DNA from: UBA4742 sp963773335
GTDB taxonomy: Bacteria; Actinomycetota; Acidimicrobiia; Acidimicrobiales; Acidimicrobilacustridaceae
Direction of reading: 5' to 3'
Assembly (NCBI GenBank): GCA_963773335.1
Contig: CAVZAT010000007.1
Location: forward strand, 558,001-622,000
DNA: 64,000 bases
In this document: positions 9,332-17,600 of the stretch, in pieces
Layout of the letters: each line of letters starts with the position of its first letter
How positions within the stretch are numbered: position 1 is the stretch's first letter
Translations under genes and position numbers: made by a program
Notes under the pieces: model-generated
The model's input: only the letters and a program-made list of their open reading frames with translations
What the model was told of the DNA's origin: nothing
Database searches by the model: none

Positions 9332-10644
9332 CGGTGACGGTCAGCCTTGGTCCTGAGGAGGAGCCGACCCGATCGCATCCCCTGTCGGGTGTCCTGCGGG
9401 CTCCTGGCAACGCGGTCGGCCAGGCCCGGCGCGCCTATCGCGACCTCGAGCGGGTGCTTGCCCGTCGGGCTCCCGCCCGTGCGCTCACCGCCGTGCCTCG
9501 AACGGGCCAGTTCCTGGGTGCGACCGTCGCCCGCCGCTACCGCGAAGGGGTCGCCGGGCTGCCTGTGCCCACGGTGTCGCCTGGCCTGGCCGCTCAAGTC
9601 GCGATCGACGAGACGCTCCTGGCGGTGGCCGCCGGACCGAACCGGATGCCCCGACGCGCCGACTACGAGCGGGTCGGCGCCGAGCTGGCCCACGCCCGCC
9701 TGCTCTTCGAGACACGGGGATGGTTGGACGATCCGGCGTCCTACCATCGCACCCCCCCACCCCTCGTGGACCCCGCGGTCGACCAAGGTTGGGCGCTCGG
9801 TCAACACTACGAGCGGCTGCTCTTCAACAGCGGTTGGGCTCCGCGCCCCGACGAGCCGGGTGCCGAACGCTGGGCCGCCTACGAACCCAACCGCACCGCG
9901 GTTGCCACCATCCTCCGCCATCGCGGGCCACCCCGGCCTTGGGTGGTCGCCGTGCACGGCTTCGCGTGCGGGTATCCGTTCATGGACTTCGTCGGCTTGC
10001 ATGCCCTCCGCCTCCATCGCGACCTCGGCCTGAACGTGGCCATGCCCGTGCTGCCGCTGCACGGGCCGCGCAAGATCACTCGTCTCAGCGGTGAGGCCAT
10101 GTTGTCGTTCGATCTCATCAACACGGTGCACGGGCTGAGCCAAGCAGTGTGGGACCTCCGGCGGCTGTTGACCTGGATCGTGGCCCAGGACGCGCCCGGC
10201 GTGGCCGTGTACGGAGTCTCGCTGGGCGCCTATGTCGCCGCACTGCTGGCCGGTCTGGACGACGGCATCGACTGCGTCGTGGCCGGCATCCCGGTGGTGG
10301 ACTTCCCGAAGTTGTTCCGGTCTCACAGCCCGCGCCACATCCGGATGCGTGCGATCGAGCACGAGATCCTCGACGGCAATGCGGAGATCGTCCACCGGGT
10401 CGTGTCGCCACTCGCGTTCGAGCCACGGGTACCGAAGGCGAGCCGGTTCATCTACGCCGGGCTCGGGGACCGCATGGCGCCCCCGCCGCAGGCCCATGCC
10501 CTCTGGCGTCATTGGGATGAGCCGGAGATCCACTGGTACGCGGGCAACCACGTCGGTTACCTGTGGTCGAAGGAGGTCGGCACCTTCCTCGAGCGGTCGT
10601 TGATCAGCGCCGGCTTCGGGTCTCACGAGCTGGGCGGAATGTGA
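9328..10644 (+). CDS. Alpha/beta-hydrolase family protein of the lipid operon
   Basis: Intact 438 residues. The hydrolase core has the oxyanion-loop VVAVHGFACGYP, the nucleophile elbow VYGVSLGAY (GxSxG), and a late His in WYAGNHVGYLW, with an acid likely in YAGLGDRMAPP. The N-terminal ~200 residues are a long lid or cap-like extension. It starts by a 4-nt overlap with WS/DGAT no. 2 and precedes WS/DGAT no. 3 by 84 nt. Co-location suggests a lipase/esterase or acyl-transfer role in neutral-lipid turnover; the substrate is inference only. No signal peptide is seen. Confidence 0.75.
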   Translation: MTVTVSLGPEEEPTRSHPLSGVLRAPGNAVGQARRAYRDLERVLARRAPARALTAVPRTGQFLGATVARRYREGVAGLPVPTVSPGLAAQVAIDETLLAVAAGPNRMPRRADYERVGAELAHARLLFETRGWLDDPASYHRTPPPLVDPAVDQGWALGQHYERLLFNSGWAPRPDEPGAERWAAYEPNRTAVATILRHRGPPRPWVVAVHGFACGYPFMDFVGLHALRLHRDLGLNVAMPVLPLHGPRKITRLSGEAMLSFDLINTVHGLSQAVWDLRRLLTWIVAQDAPGVAVYGVSLGAYVAALLAGLDDGIDCVVAGIPVVDFPKLFRSHSPRHIRMRAIEHEILDGNAEIVHRVVSPLAFEPRVPKASRFIYAGLGDRMAPPPQAHALWRHWDEPEIHWYAGNHVGYLWSKEVGTFLERSLISAGFGSHELGGM

Positions 10645-10728
10645 CCTTGGGCCCCTTTCCGTGGACCCGCGTCATCCGTACTGTCAGGGCAGGCGATCCG
10701 TGAGGTCGCCGACCAAGGAGGTCCCGAC

Positions 10729-12147
10729 GTGGACCGGCTGAGCACCCTGGATGCCGAGTTCTTGTACCTCGAGGACGGCATCGCCCACATGCACATCGCG
10801 GGAATCTCGATCTTCGAGGGGCCGGCACCGACCGCCGCCGATCTGACTCGCCTGATCGGGTCGAAGCTCCATCTCATGCCTCGCTACCGCCAGCGGGTGC
10901 GCTTCGTGCCCCTCGAGCTGGGTCGGCCGGTATGGGTGGACGATCCCCACTTCAACCTGGACTACCACGTGCGCCACACAGCGCTGCCGCCGCCGGGCTC
11001 AGACGCCGATCTCTGCCGGTTGATGGCCCGGTTGATGTCGCAGCCACTCGATCGGAACCGACCGCTGTGGGAGGAGTGGTTCGTGGAGAACCTCCCGGGT
11101 GGGCGGTGGGCCCTCATCTCGAAGGTGCACCACTGCATGGTGGACGGCATCGCCGGTGTCGGACTGCTCTCCGTGTTGCTCGATGCCGACCGAGACGCGA
11201 CGCTGCCCGACGCCCCGGGTTGGCACGCCGCCCCAGAACCGAGCCTGCCGGCGATGGTGCTGGATGCTTGGACCGGCTTGGCCGGCGACGCGGCCAGCCT
11301 CGTCGGGCGCCTGCCCCACGCGCTGGGCCATCCCTCGAGCGCGCTGCGCGGAACCGAGCGGGCCCTCGAGGGCTTCCTGGCCCTGGGCCGCAACCTGGCC
11401 AACACCGAACCGCTGTCGATCGAGGGCACGATCGGTCCCCACCGGAGGTGGACGCATTCGTCGTCGTCTCTCGACGACGTGCGTGTCGTCCGTCGTGCGT
11501 TCGGAGGCACGATCAACGACGTCGTGCTGAGCGCGGTGGCGAGCGGCTACCGCACGCTGTTGCTGAGCCGCGGCGAGGATGCCGATCACGCGGTGGTGCG
11601 GTCGCTGGTGCCCGTGTCGGTGCGCGCCCAGGACTCGAGCGATGTCACGCAGAACCGCGTGTCGGCCATCCTCTATGCGCTACCGGTGCACCTCGCCGAT
11701 CCGGTCGAGCGGCTGCGTGCGGTCGAGGCCCAGATGGGGGAGCTGAAGCGCTCGGGGATGGCCGAGTCGGGCGACCTGGTGACGACGATGGGTGACCTCG
11801 CGCCACCCATGATCGTCGGTGCGGTCACCCGGGCGGGCATCCGCGTCATGCACCGGCTCTCCCAGCAGTCGATCAACACGGTCACCACCAACGTGCCGGG
11901 GCCGCAGTTCCCGCTCTACTGCCTCGGTCGCGAGATGCTCGAGTACCGGCCGTTCGTCCCCATCTCCCACGGCGTGCGCATCAGCACGGCGATCCTGTCC
12001 TACAACGGCTACCTCTTCTACGGGGTCACCGGCGACTACGACACGGCCGCGGACGTGGGCGTGTTGGCGCAGGCGATCTCCGACGGGGTCCTCGAGCTGC
12101 ACGACCTGGCCATTGCCAGCCTGGCCGAGGCAGCGCCCATGGCATGA
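10729..12147 (+). CDS. WS/DGAT acyltransferase no. 3
   Basis: Intact 472 residues beginning with GTG (MDRLSTLDAEFLYLEDGIAH) behind AAGGAGGTCC, an excellent RBS that fixes the start. HHCMVDG near residue 134 is the acyltransferase catalytic motif; NTVTTNVPGPQFPLY is the C-terminal signature. It lies 84 nt after the hydrolase gene; TACTGT at 10678-10683 could be an independent -10. It is convergent with the esterase at 12193-13527. Expected role: acyl-CoA-dependent triacylglycerol or wax-ester synthesis. Confidence 0.92.
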   Translation: MDRLSTLDAEFLYLEDGIAHMHIAGISIFEGPAPTAADLTRLIGSKLHLMPRYRQRVRFVPLELGRPVWVDDPHFNLDYHVRHTALPPPGSDADLCRLMARLMSQPLDRNRPLWEEWFVENLPGGRWALISKVHHCMVDGIAGVGLLSVLLDADRDATLPDAPGWHAAPEPSLPAMVLDAWTGLAGDAASLVGRLPHALGHPSSALRGTERALEGFLALGRNLANTEPLSIEGTIGPHRRWTHSSSSLDDVRVVRRAFGGTINDVVLSAVASGYRTLLLSRGEDADHAVVRSLVPVSVRAQDSSDVTQNRVSAILYALPVHLADPVERLRAVEAQMGELKRSGMAESGDLVTTMGDLAPPMIVGAVTRAGIRVMHRLSQQSINTVTTNVPGPQFPLYCLGREMLEYRPFVPISHGVRISTAILSYNGYLFYGVTGDYDTAADVGVLAQAISDGVLELHDLAIASLAEAAPMA

Positions 12148-12192
12148 AGGAGCCCGATCCGACAGACGGGCGCCGCCGGGTCAGCCAGATGT

Positions 12193-13527
12193 CTACGAGG
12201 AGGATGGTGACGCCGGTTCGGGGGCATCGGTGGGGACGGCACGGGCGCCGTGGTCAGTGCGGACGACGGCCAGGAAGCGGTCGATCGCCTGCAGGGTGTG
12301 GAGGGTCCGCACGCGAGGTGAACAGATCGAAGGCGTGCTGGGCGCGGGGGAGTTCGGCGTAGACCACCGGCTGGTCGGATGCCGCTTGCAGCATCCGGGC
12401 GAACGACCGGGCCTGCTCGACGGGTACCAGGCTGTCGTTGGCGCCATGGGCGATGAAGAACGGCGGCGCTTGGGGACCGACCCAGCTCATGGGGCTCGCC
12501 TGCTCCCAGACGTCGCGGGCATCGGCGAGGCTCGACTTGAACACGAGCCGGGACAGCATGTCTTCCATGTCGGCGCGGCCGGTGTGGTCACGGTTGGTGA
12601 AGTCGTAGACCCCGTACATGGGCACCGCGGCCTGGACGCTGGGTGTCGGCGTCCTCGAAACCCGGTTGGAAGGCGCCCACGCTGGCGGTGAGCGCAGCGA
12701 GCGCGGCGAGGTGCCCGCCGGCCGAGCCGCCGGTGATGACGACGAAGTCGGGATCGCCGCCGTACTCGACGATGTGCTCCTTCACCCAGGCGATCGCCCG
12801 CTTGACGTCGACGATCTGGTCGGGCCAGGTGCTGCGCGGGCCGAGGCGGTAGTTGACCGCCACGCTCACCCAGCCCCGCTCGGCCAGGTGCCCCATGAGT
12901 GGAGCGCCCTGCTGCTCCTTGCTCCCCGTCACCCACGCCCCGCCGTGCACCTGGATGAGCACCGGCGCGCCGGCGTCGTCGGCCAAGTCGGACCGGCGCC
13001 AGACATCGAGGCGGTTCCGCCGGCCGAACTCGCCGTAGGAGACGTCGCGGTTCGTGGCGTAGCGGCGGCGCAGTCGGGGCAGGGGGTTGACGATCTCTCG
13101 GCGCGTGATCGCGACGTCCTCGGGCGGCGCGAAGGCGGCCGGCCATCCGGCTCCGGTAGTCCAGGCCGAGCCCCTCGACCAGGGCGGCCTCGAGCACCTC
13201 GTCGGCCCGGGCCGCGATCCGGTCCAGACCGACGAGTCCGGCCCACGAGAGCGCCGTGAGCGCCATCCCGGCTCGACCCGCACGCGACCGGAGGCTCCCG
13301 GCGGCGACGAAGCCGGTGGTGGCCAGGGCCTGCCAGGTGAGCGAGTGCAGGGGCATCTCGGACACGGTCAGGCCGCCGGGGAACGCCAGGACCGAGGCTC
13401 GGCCGGTGCGGCTCAGCGGGCGCCAGGCGTTGAGGGTTCGGGCCGCGCCGATCGCACTGGCCGCCAAGAAGGCCTGCCCCGCCCTCAGGTCACGTTGGTC
13501 GGATCGAGTCAGCGGTTCGGGACTCAT
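12193..13527 (-). CDS. HSL-type esterase/lipase with N-terminal hydrophobic region (three frameshifts)
   Basis: About 444 residues reconstructed across breaks near 13140, 12640 and 12320. The hormone-sensitive-lipase/Abhydrolase_3 signature is complete: QVHGGAWVTG (HGG oxyanion motif), GGSAGGH nucleophile elbow, HGANDSLVPV with the acid, and AQHAFD with the His. The first ~100 residues contain hydrophobic stretches (SLTWQALATTGFVAAGS, ALTALSWAGLVG), suggesting membrane attachment. Such esterases hydrolyse acyl glycerols or short esters. In Mycobacterium tuberculosis the comparable lipC (Rv0220) also neighbours a WS/DGAT gene (Rv0221). It ends 45 nt from WS/DGAT no. 3 in convergent orientation. 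Confidence 0.82.
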
Positions 13528-13593
13528 GCGTGGGCCGATCGTCGCAGTTCAGCCGGCGACGACGTTGATCGCGAGTCGTCGGCCGACCATGGT

Positions 13594-14496
13594 TCAGGCA
13601 CTGGCCGAGACCATAGCGATGAACGCGTCCTCCATGGTGGGCGGCGCCCACGACAGCGAACGCAGCTGCAGGCCCTCGAGGGCCAGGCGCAGCTCGGCCT
13701 CGTCGGCCCCCCGGCCGGCGACCGGGATGTGCACTCGGGTGCCGTGCAGGGCGGCGTCGGGCCATCGGGCCTTGAGGCGGGCGAAGGCCTCCTTCCACGG
13801 GGTGGCGTCGATCCTGGCGATCGTCAGCCCGCTGCGGGCGATCAGCTCCGCCGGGGTGCCGATGGCCACCAGGCGGCCCCCGGCCATCAACGCCAGTCGG
13901 TCGCAGCGCTCGGCTTCGGGCATGACGTGGGTGGTCACCAGCGCGGTCACGCCCTCGGCCGCCAGATCGCGCAGCAGCCCCCACATGTCGTCGCGGGCCA
14001 TGGGGTCGACGCCGCTCGTCGGCTCGTCCAGCACGATCAGCTGCGGACGGTGGACGAGGGCGGCCGCCAAGGCGGTGCGTTGACGAAGACCTGTCGGTAG
14101 CTCGGTCACCAGCTCGCGCCGCACCTCCTGCAATCCCAGGCGGCGGCGCACCTCCTCGAGGTGGGTGTCGTCGCGTGCGGCGAAGATGTCGGCGTAGAAG
14201 CGTAGGTTCTCGTCGACCGTCAGCTCCTGGTAGAGCCCGAACCCCTGGGACACGTAGCCGACGCGCTCACGGATCTGGCGCTGGTCGCGGACGATGTCGT
14301 AGCCGAGTACCGTTCCGGTGCCCTCGGTCGGCGCGTAGAGCCCGCACAGCATGCGGATGACGGTGGTCTTGCCGGCACCGTTCGGGCCGAGCAGGCCGAA
14401 GATCTCGCCCGGCGCCACGTCGAAGCACACACCGTCGACCGCCTTGACGTCCCCGAAGCGCCGACCCAGGTCGATGACCGACACCGCCGCGGTCAC
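13594..14496 (-). CDS. ABC exporter ATP-binding subunit 2
   Basis: Intact 300 residues. Walker A LLGPNGAGKTT, Q-loop YVSQGFGLYQ, Walker B LIVLDEPTSGVDP and the H-loop TTHVMPEAERC are all present. The ABC signature is atypical: ELPTGLRQRTAL in place of LSGG(M/Q)(R/K)QR. A ~75-residue C-terminal domain follows. It overlaps the previous ATPase gene by 4 nt (ATGA), so permease, ATPase 1 and ATPase 2 form one operon, comparable in content to the YbhF (double ATPase)/YbhR-S exporters. Predicted to power export of a hydrophobic compound; substrate unknown. Confidence 0.88.
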   Translation of the reverse strand: MTAAVSVIDLGRRFGDVKAVDGVCFDVAPGEIFGLLGPNGAGKTTVIRMLCGLYAPTEGTGTVLGYDIVRDQRQIRERVGYVSQGFGLYQELTVDENLRFYADIFAARDDTHLEEVRRRLGLQEVRRELVTELPTGLRQRTALAAALVHRPQLIVLDEPTSGVDPMARDDMWGLLRDLAAEGVTALVTTHVMPEAERCDRLALMAGGRLVAIGTPAELIARSGLTIARIDATPWKEAFARLKARWPDAALHGTRVHIPVAGRGADEAELRLALEGLQLRSLSWAPPTMEDAFIAMVSASA

Positions 14497-15240
14497 CGAC
14501 CGCCCTCCCCGGTGGCGGCCAGCGGGCCTGCGGGGGGAGAGGCCGCGGCCATCCTGGCCCGGAACGCCTCCTCGAGGGACCGATGGCCCTGGGCCAGTTC
14601 ATCGGTGCTGCCGGCGGCCAGGACCCGGCCGTCGTGCAGGAACACGACCCGCTGGCAGCGCTCGACCTCGTCGAAGTAGGCGCTGGCCAACAGGATGGTC
14701 GCGCCGTCGGCGTGGAGGACTTCGACGAGGTCCCAGAACTCGCGTCTCGACAGCGGGTCCACCCCGGTCGTGGGCTCGTCGAGCAGCAGGATCGGCGGGC
14801 GGTGCAGCACCGAGCACGCCAGCGTCAGCTTCTGGCGCATGCCCCCTGACAGGTGACCCGCCAGGCGATCGTGGTGCTCGGTCAGGCCGGCGAACTCGAG
14901 CAGCTCGACGGCGCGGGCACGAAGGGTGGTGCGGTCGAGCCCGTACACCGAGCCGAAGAACTCGATGTTCTCGTCGACGGTCAGGTCGGGGTACATGTGG
15001 AACCCCTGGGGGCAGAACCCGACATGGTCCCGCCCGGCGCGTCCCGGTCGCGACCGAGCCGACATCGGGTTGGTACAGCCCGGCCACACAGCGCATCAGC
15101 GTCGTCTTGCCGGCGCCATCGGCGCCGACCACACCACAGAGCTCTCCGGCCGCCACGGCGACGTCCACCCCGTCGAGCGCGGCGGTCTGCTTGAACCGCT
15201 TCACCAGGCCGGCGGCCTCGATCTCGGGAAGCTCGGCCAC
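14493..15240 (-). CDS. ABC exporter ATP-binding subunit 1 (one frameshift)
   Basis: About 248 residues starting GTG at 15240, one nucleotide after the permease stop. Walker A is GADGAGKTT, the signature LSGGMRQK is canonical, and Walker B is ILLLDEPTTGVDP. The frame breaks at about 15060 in a G/C run between GLYQPDVGSVA and DHVGFCPQGFHM; a single-base error restores it. Paired with the second ATPase (13594-14496), it would form the two nucleotide-binding halves of an ABC-2 type exporter. Confidence 0.87.
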
Positions 15241-15241
15241 G

Positions 15242-16372
15242 TCAGTCGAGCCGGGCCCGGAAGGTGGCGGCCGCCAACACGGTGAAGGTCACTGCCATCA
15301 GGCACAACACGGCTACCTGAGGCCAGAGGTCGCCGATGCCGAGGCCCTTCAGGAACACACCCCGGGTGATCGGCGTGAAGTAGGTCAACGGGAGCAGTTG
15401 GCTCACCCACCGGATCCCCCACGGGATCGCCTGGAGCGGGAACAGCGTGCCCGACAGCAGGATCTGCGGCAACAGGATGAAGGCCGCGGTCTGCATGGCC
15501 TGGCGCTGGTTCTGGGCGACCGTCGAGATCAGCAGCCCGATGGACAGCGCGGCGACCAGGTAAGGCACCGCGAACACGAGGAGTTCGATCGGGTTGCCGC
15601 GCAACGGCACGCGGAACAGTACCAGGCCCAGGATCGTGATCAGCACGGCGTCGACGAGGGTCAGCACGCTGTAGGGCAGGATCTTGCCCACCATCAACTC
15701 GAGCTTGCGGATGGGCGTCATCATCAACTGCTCGAGGGTGCCCTGCTCGCGCTCGCGCACCACGCCGATGGCGGTCGCCACCGTCCCGACCCAGAGCATG
15801 ATCATGCCCACCTCGGCCGGCACCATGAAATCGGCCGACCGGAGACTGGGGTTGAACAGCACATCGACCTTGACCGGGACGCCACCGGGGGCGGACACGA
15901 GGTCTCGGAGATACTGCAACGAGCTCTCCGCGACGAACGCGTCGCTGCCGTCGAGCAGCACCGCGGTGGGGGTCCCCGACGGCCCGACGACCACCGCCGC
16001 CGCCGTTCGACCGTGCAGCAGGTCCGCCCGCGCCTCGGCCTCGGTGCGCACCACACCGGAGCGGACGTGGAAGCGTCCCTGCCCGGCGAGAGCGGTCCGG
16101 ATGGTCTCCGAATCGTGACCGACCAGCTCGGCCCCGATGCCGTGGACGTCGAGCCGGATCCCGTACCCGAAGATCAGCAACAACACGAGCGGCATGCCGA
16201 TCATCAACACGATGGTCCGCCGGTCCCGCCACAGCTGCACGAACTCCTTACGGGTGATGGCGCGCAAGCGCCGAGCCGGGCCGCCCCGTCGCACGGCCGC
16301 TCCCGCCACCCGCCCCGGCGCGTCCGGGTCGGGGTCCGGGTCGCTCGACTTCCCTTCCGACAGGTGACGCAT
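15242..16372 (-). CDS. ABC-2 type transporter permease (YbhR/YbhS-like)
   Basis: 376 residues from the ATG at 16372, chosen because AGGAGG lies eight bases upstream; an in-frame earlier start at 16393 has none. After a charged N-terminus (DPDPDPD) comes KEFVQLWRDRRTIVLMIGMP, the typical first segment of ABC-2 permeases, then a ~150-residue extracytoplasmic domain and five more membrane segments (for example LLVFAVPYLVAALSIGLLIS). The conserved EQGTLEQLMMTPIRK loop couples to the ATPase. First gene of the exporter operon with 13594-15240. Confidence 0.9.
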   Translation of the reverse strand: MRHLSEGKSSDPDPDPDAPGRVAGAAVRRGGPARRLRAITRKEFVQLWRDRRTIVLMIGMPLVLLLIFGYGIRLDVHGIGAELVGHDSETIRTALAGQGRFHVRSGVVRTEAEARADLLHGRTAAAVVVGPSGTPTAVLLDGSDAFVAESSLQYLRDLVSAPGGVPVKVDVLFNPSLRSADFMVPAEVGMIMLWVGTVATAIGVVREREQGTLEQLMMTPIRKLELMVGKILPYSVLTLVDAVLITILGLVLFRVPLRGNPIELLVFAVPYLVAALSIGLLISTVAQNQRQAMQTAAFILLPQILLSGTLFPLQAIPWGIRWVSQLLPLTYFTPITRGVFLKGLGIGDLWPQVAVLCLMAVTFTVLAAATFRARLD

Positions 16373-16718
16373 GGGACGAACCTCCTGTCCCACAGCCTGG
16401 CGGACCCTGGGCCGGGCTCACAGGGGCGAAGGTCCTCCCCGCTCCCGGTTCGAGCCAACCGAGGACACGCATGTGCCGGCGACGGTGTTCTGGTCGACCG
16501 CGGCTGGATCGGTGGCCAAGACCACGACCTGGGTCGCTTCCCCGCCGTGACCTGGGTCGGCTGCCGAAGCGCCCGTGAGGCAGGCCTCGGTCCTGCGGGC
16601 GTGGGCTTGCATCGTGGGGTCGCTCCCGGGAGGTGACCGTCGAGCTGGTCCCGCCACCGGCCCCTCACGTTCGAAGGTGGGACCGGACGCAGCGGGTTCC
16701 GGCGATACCTTGGGCCGC
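16373..16718. other. Divergent intergenic region between exporter operon and SGNH hydrolase
   Basis: 346 bp with no convincing gene. It contains a direct repeat GACCTGGGTCG twice, near 16526 and 16549, that could be a regulator half-site pair. Promoters for the leftward exporter operon and the rightward SGNH gene must lie here; I could not place them securely. Confidence 0.4.
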
Positions 16719-17474
16719 GTGTTCTCGAGGAGGATCGGGGTGGCGCTTTCGCTCGGCGTCGCCGCCGCGCTCGGGTCGGTGGTGGTCGTCACCTCGGGCC
16801 TGGGAACGGCAGGCGGGGCAGGCTCGCGAGGCGCTCAGGTCCGCGGGCCCCGACCCGACGTCGTGATCGTCGGCGAATCACTGGTCGAGCAGGTCGCCCC
16901 CATCGAGACCCGACTGCTGCGCCAAGCCGGCTACGTCCCTGCGGTCGCGGCTCGCAACGGCGAGGATCTGGGTTCTCCGTTCGTGCAGAGCCAGGTCCGT
17001 CAAGCGGTGGACCAGGGGACCCCCATCGTCGTGCTGGCCACATCCGCCAACGACGCCTACCACGGCGCGGGCACGGCTCCCCGCGCCGCCTGGGCCCCGG
17101 CCCTGGCCCGCTACCGCCGGACCCTGGCGTCGACCTTGGCCGCGTTGTCCCAGCAGTGCACCGTGCTGATCGACACCCGCGTGGCGGCCACCTCGAAGTG
17201 GTACGGGCTGGATCGCATCGGCCCCGCCATCAACGCCGCGGTGGGTTCGTCGGCCCGTCGCGGCCCCGCCCCGGTCGAGGTGGTGCGGTGGTCGGCCATG
17301 TCCGCCGGGCACGGCTCGGACTGGTTCTGGAGCGACGGACTTCACTTCGGCGACCCGGACCACACGAACACCGGATGGCACCCGACCGGAGCGGCCGCCT
17401 TCGCCAACGCCATCGCGTCGGGGATCGAGGCATGCTCCTCCGACCTCGGGGGCCGACCACCCACGCCACGCTGA
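16719..17474 (+). CDS. Secreted SGNH/GDSL-like hydrolase
   Basis: 251 residues from a GTG at 16719. The N-terminus FSRRIGVALSLGVAAALGSV is a signal peptide or anchor. SGNH blocks are visible in order: VVIVGESLVEQ (block I, with GES instead of GDS), VLATSANDAYHG (the Asn block) and the C-terminal SDGLHFGDPDHTNTGWHPTG with the Asp-x-x-His pair. Such enzymes are esterases, lipases or carbohydrate O-acetyl hydrolases acting outside the membrane. It stands alone, divergent from the exporter operon. Longer upstream starts exist but would put the signal peptide internally. Confidence 0.75.
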   Translation: MFSRRIGVALSLGVAAALGSVVVVTSGLGTAGGAGSRGAQVRGPRPDVVIVGESLVEQVAPIETRLLRQAGYVPAVAARNGEDLGSPFVQSQVRQAVDQGTPIVVLATSANDAYHGAGTAPRAAWAPALARYRRTLASTLAALSQQCTVLIDTRVAATSKWYGLDRIGPAINAAVGSSARRGPAPVEVVRWSAMSAGHGSDWFWSDGLHFGDPDHTNTGWHPTGAAAFANAIASGIEACSSDLGGRPPTPR

Positions 17475-17517
17475 GAGCCGGTCCCATCCCCACCGGCAAT
17501 GGCCTTGGTCCCCTGCT

Positions 17518-17600
17518 CCGGACGCCATCTACCGGCTGGCCATCGACAACGACGGCGATCCCCGTTTGGGCAACCTCAGGATGGTCGAGCGCGGCGACTA
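17518..17600 (+). pseudogene. Possible short coding fragment
   Basis: In one plus-strand frame this stretch reads DAIYRLAIDNDGDPRLGNLR, which resembles the 'D.IY.F.IDNDGD' repeats of DUF4331-type secreted proteins. It has no start, and it runs into the convergent permease end. It may be a gene remnant left between the two convergent genes; too short for certainty. Confidence 0.25.

Noticed and set aside
9307..10626. Long antisense open frames over the hydrolase, WS/DGAT and many other genes
   Set aside because: High-GC coding DNA gives long open frames on the opposite strand; these lack motifs and RBSs and have biased composition (Arg/Gly/His-rich).
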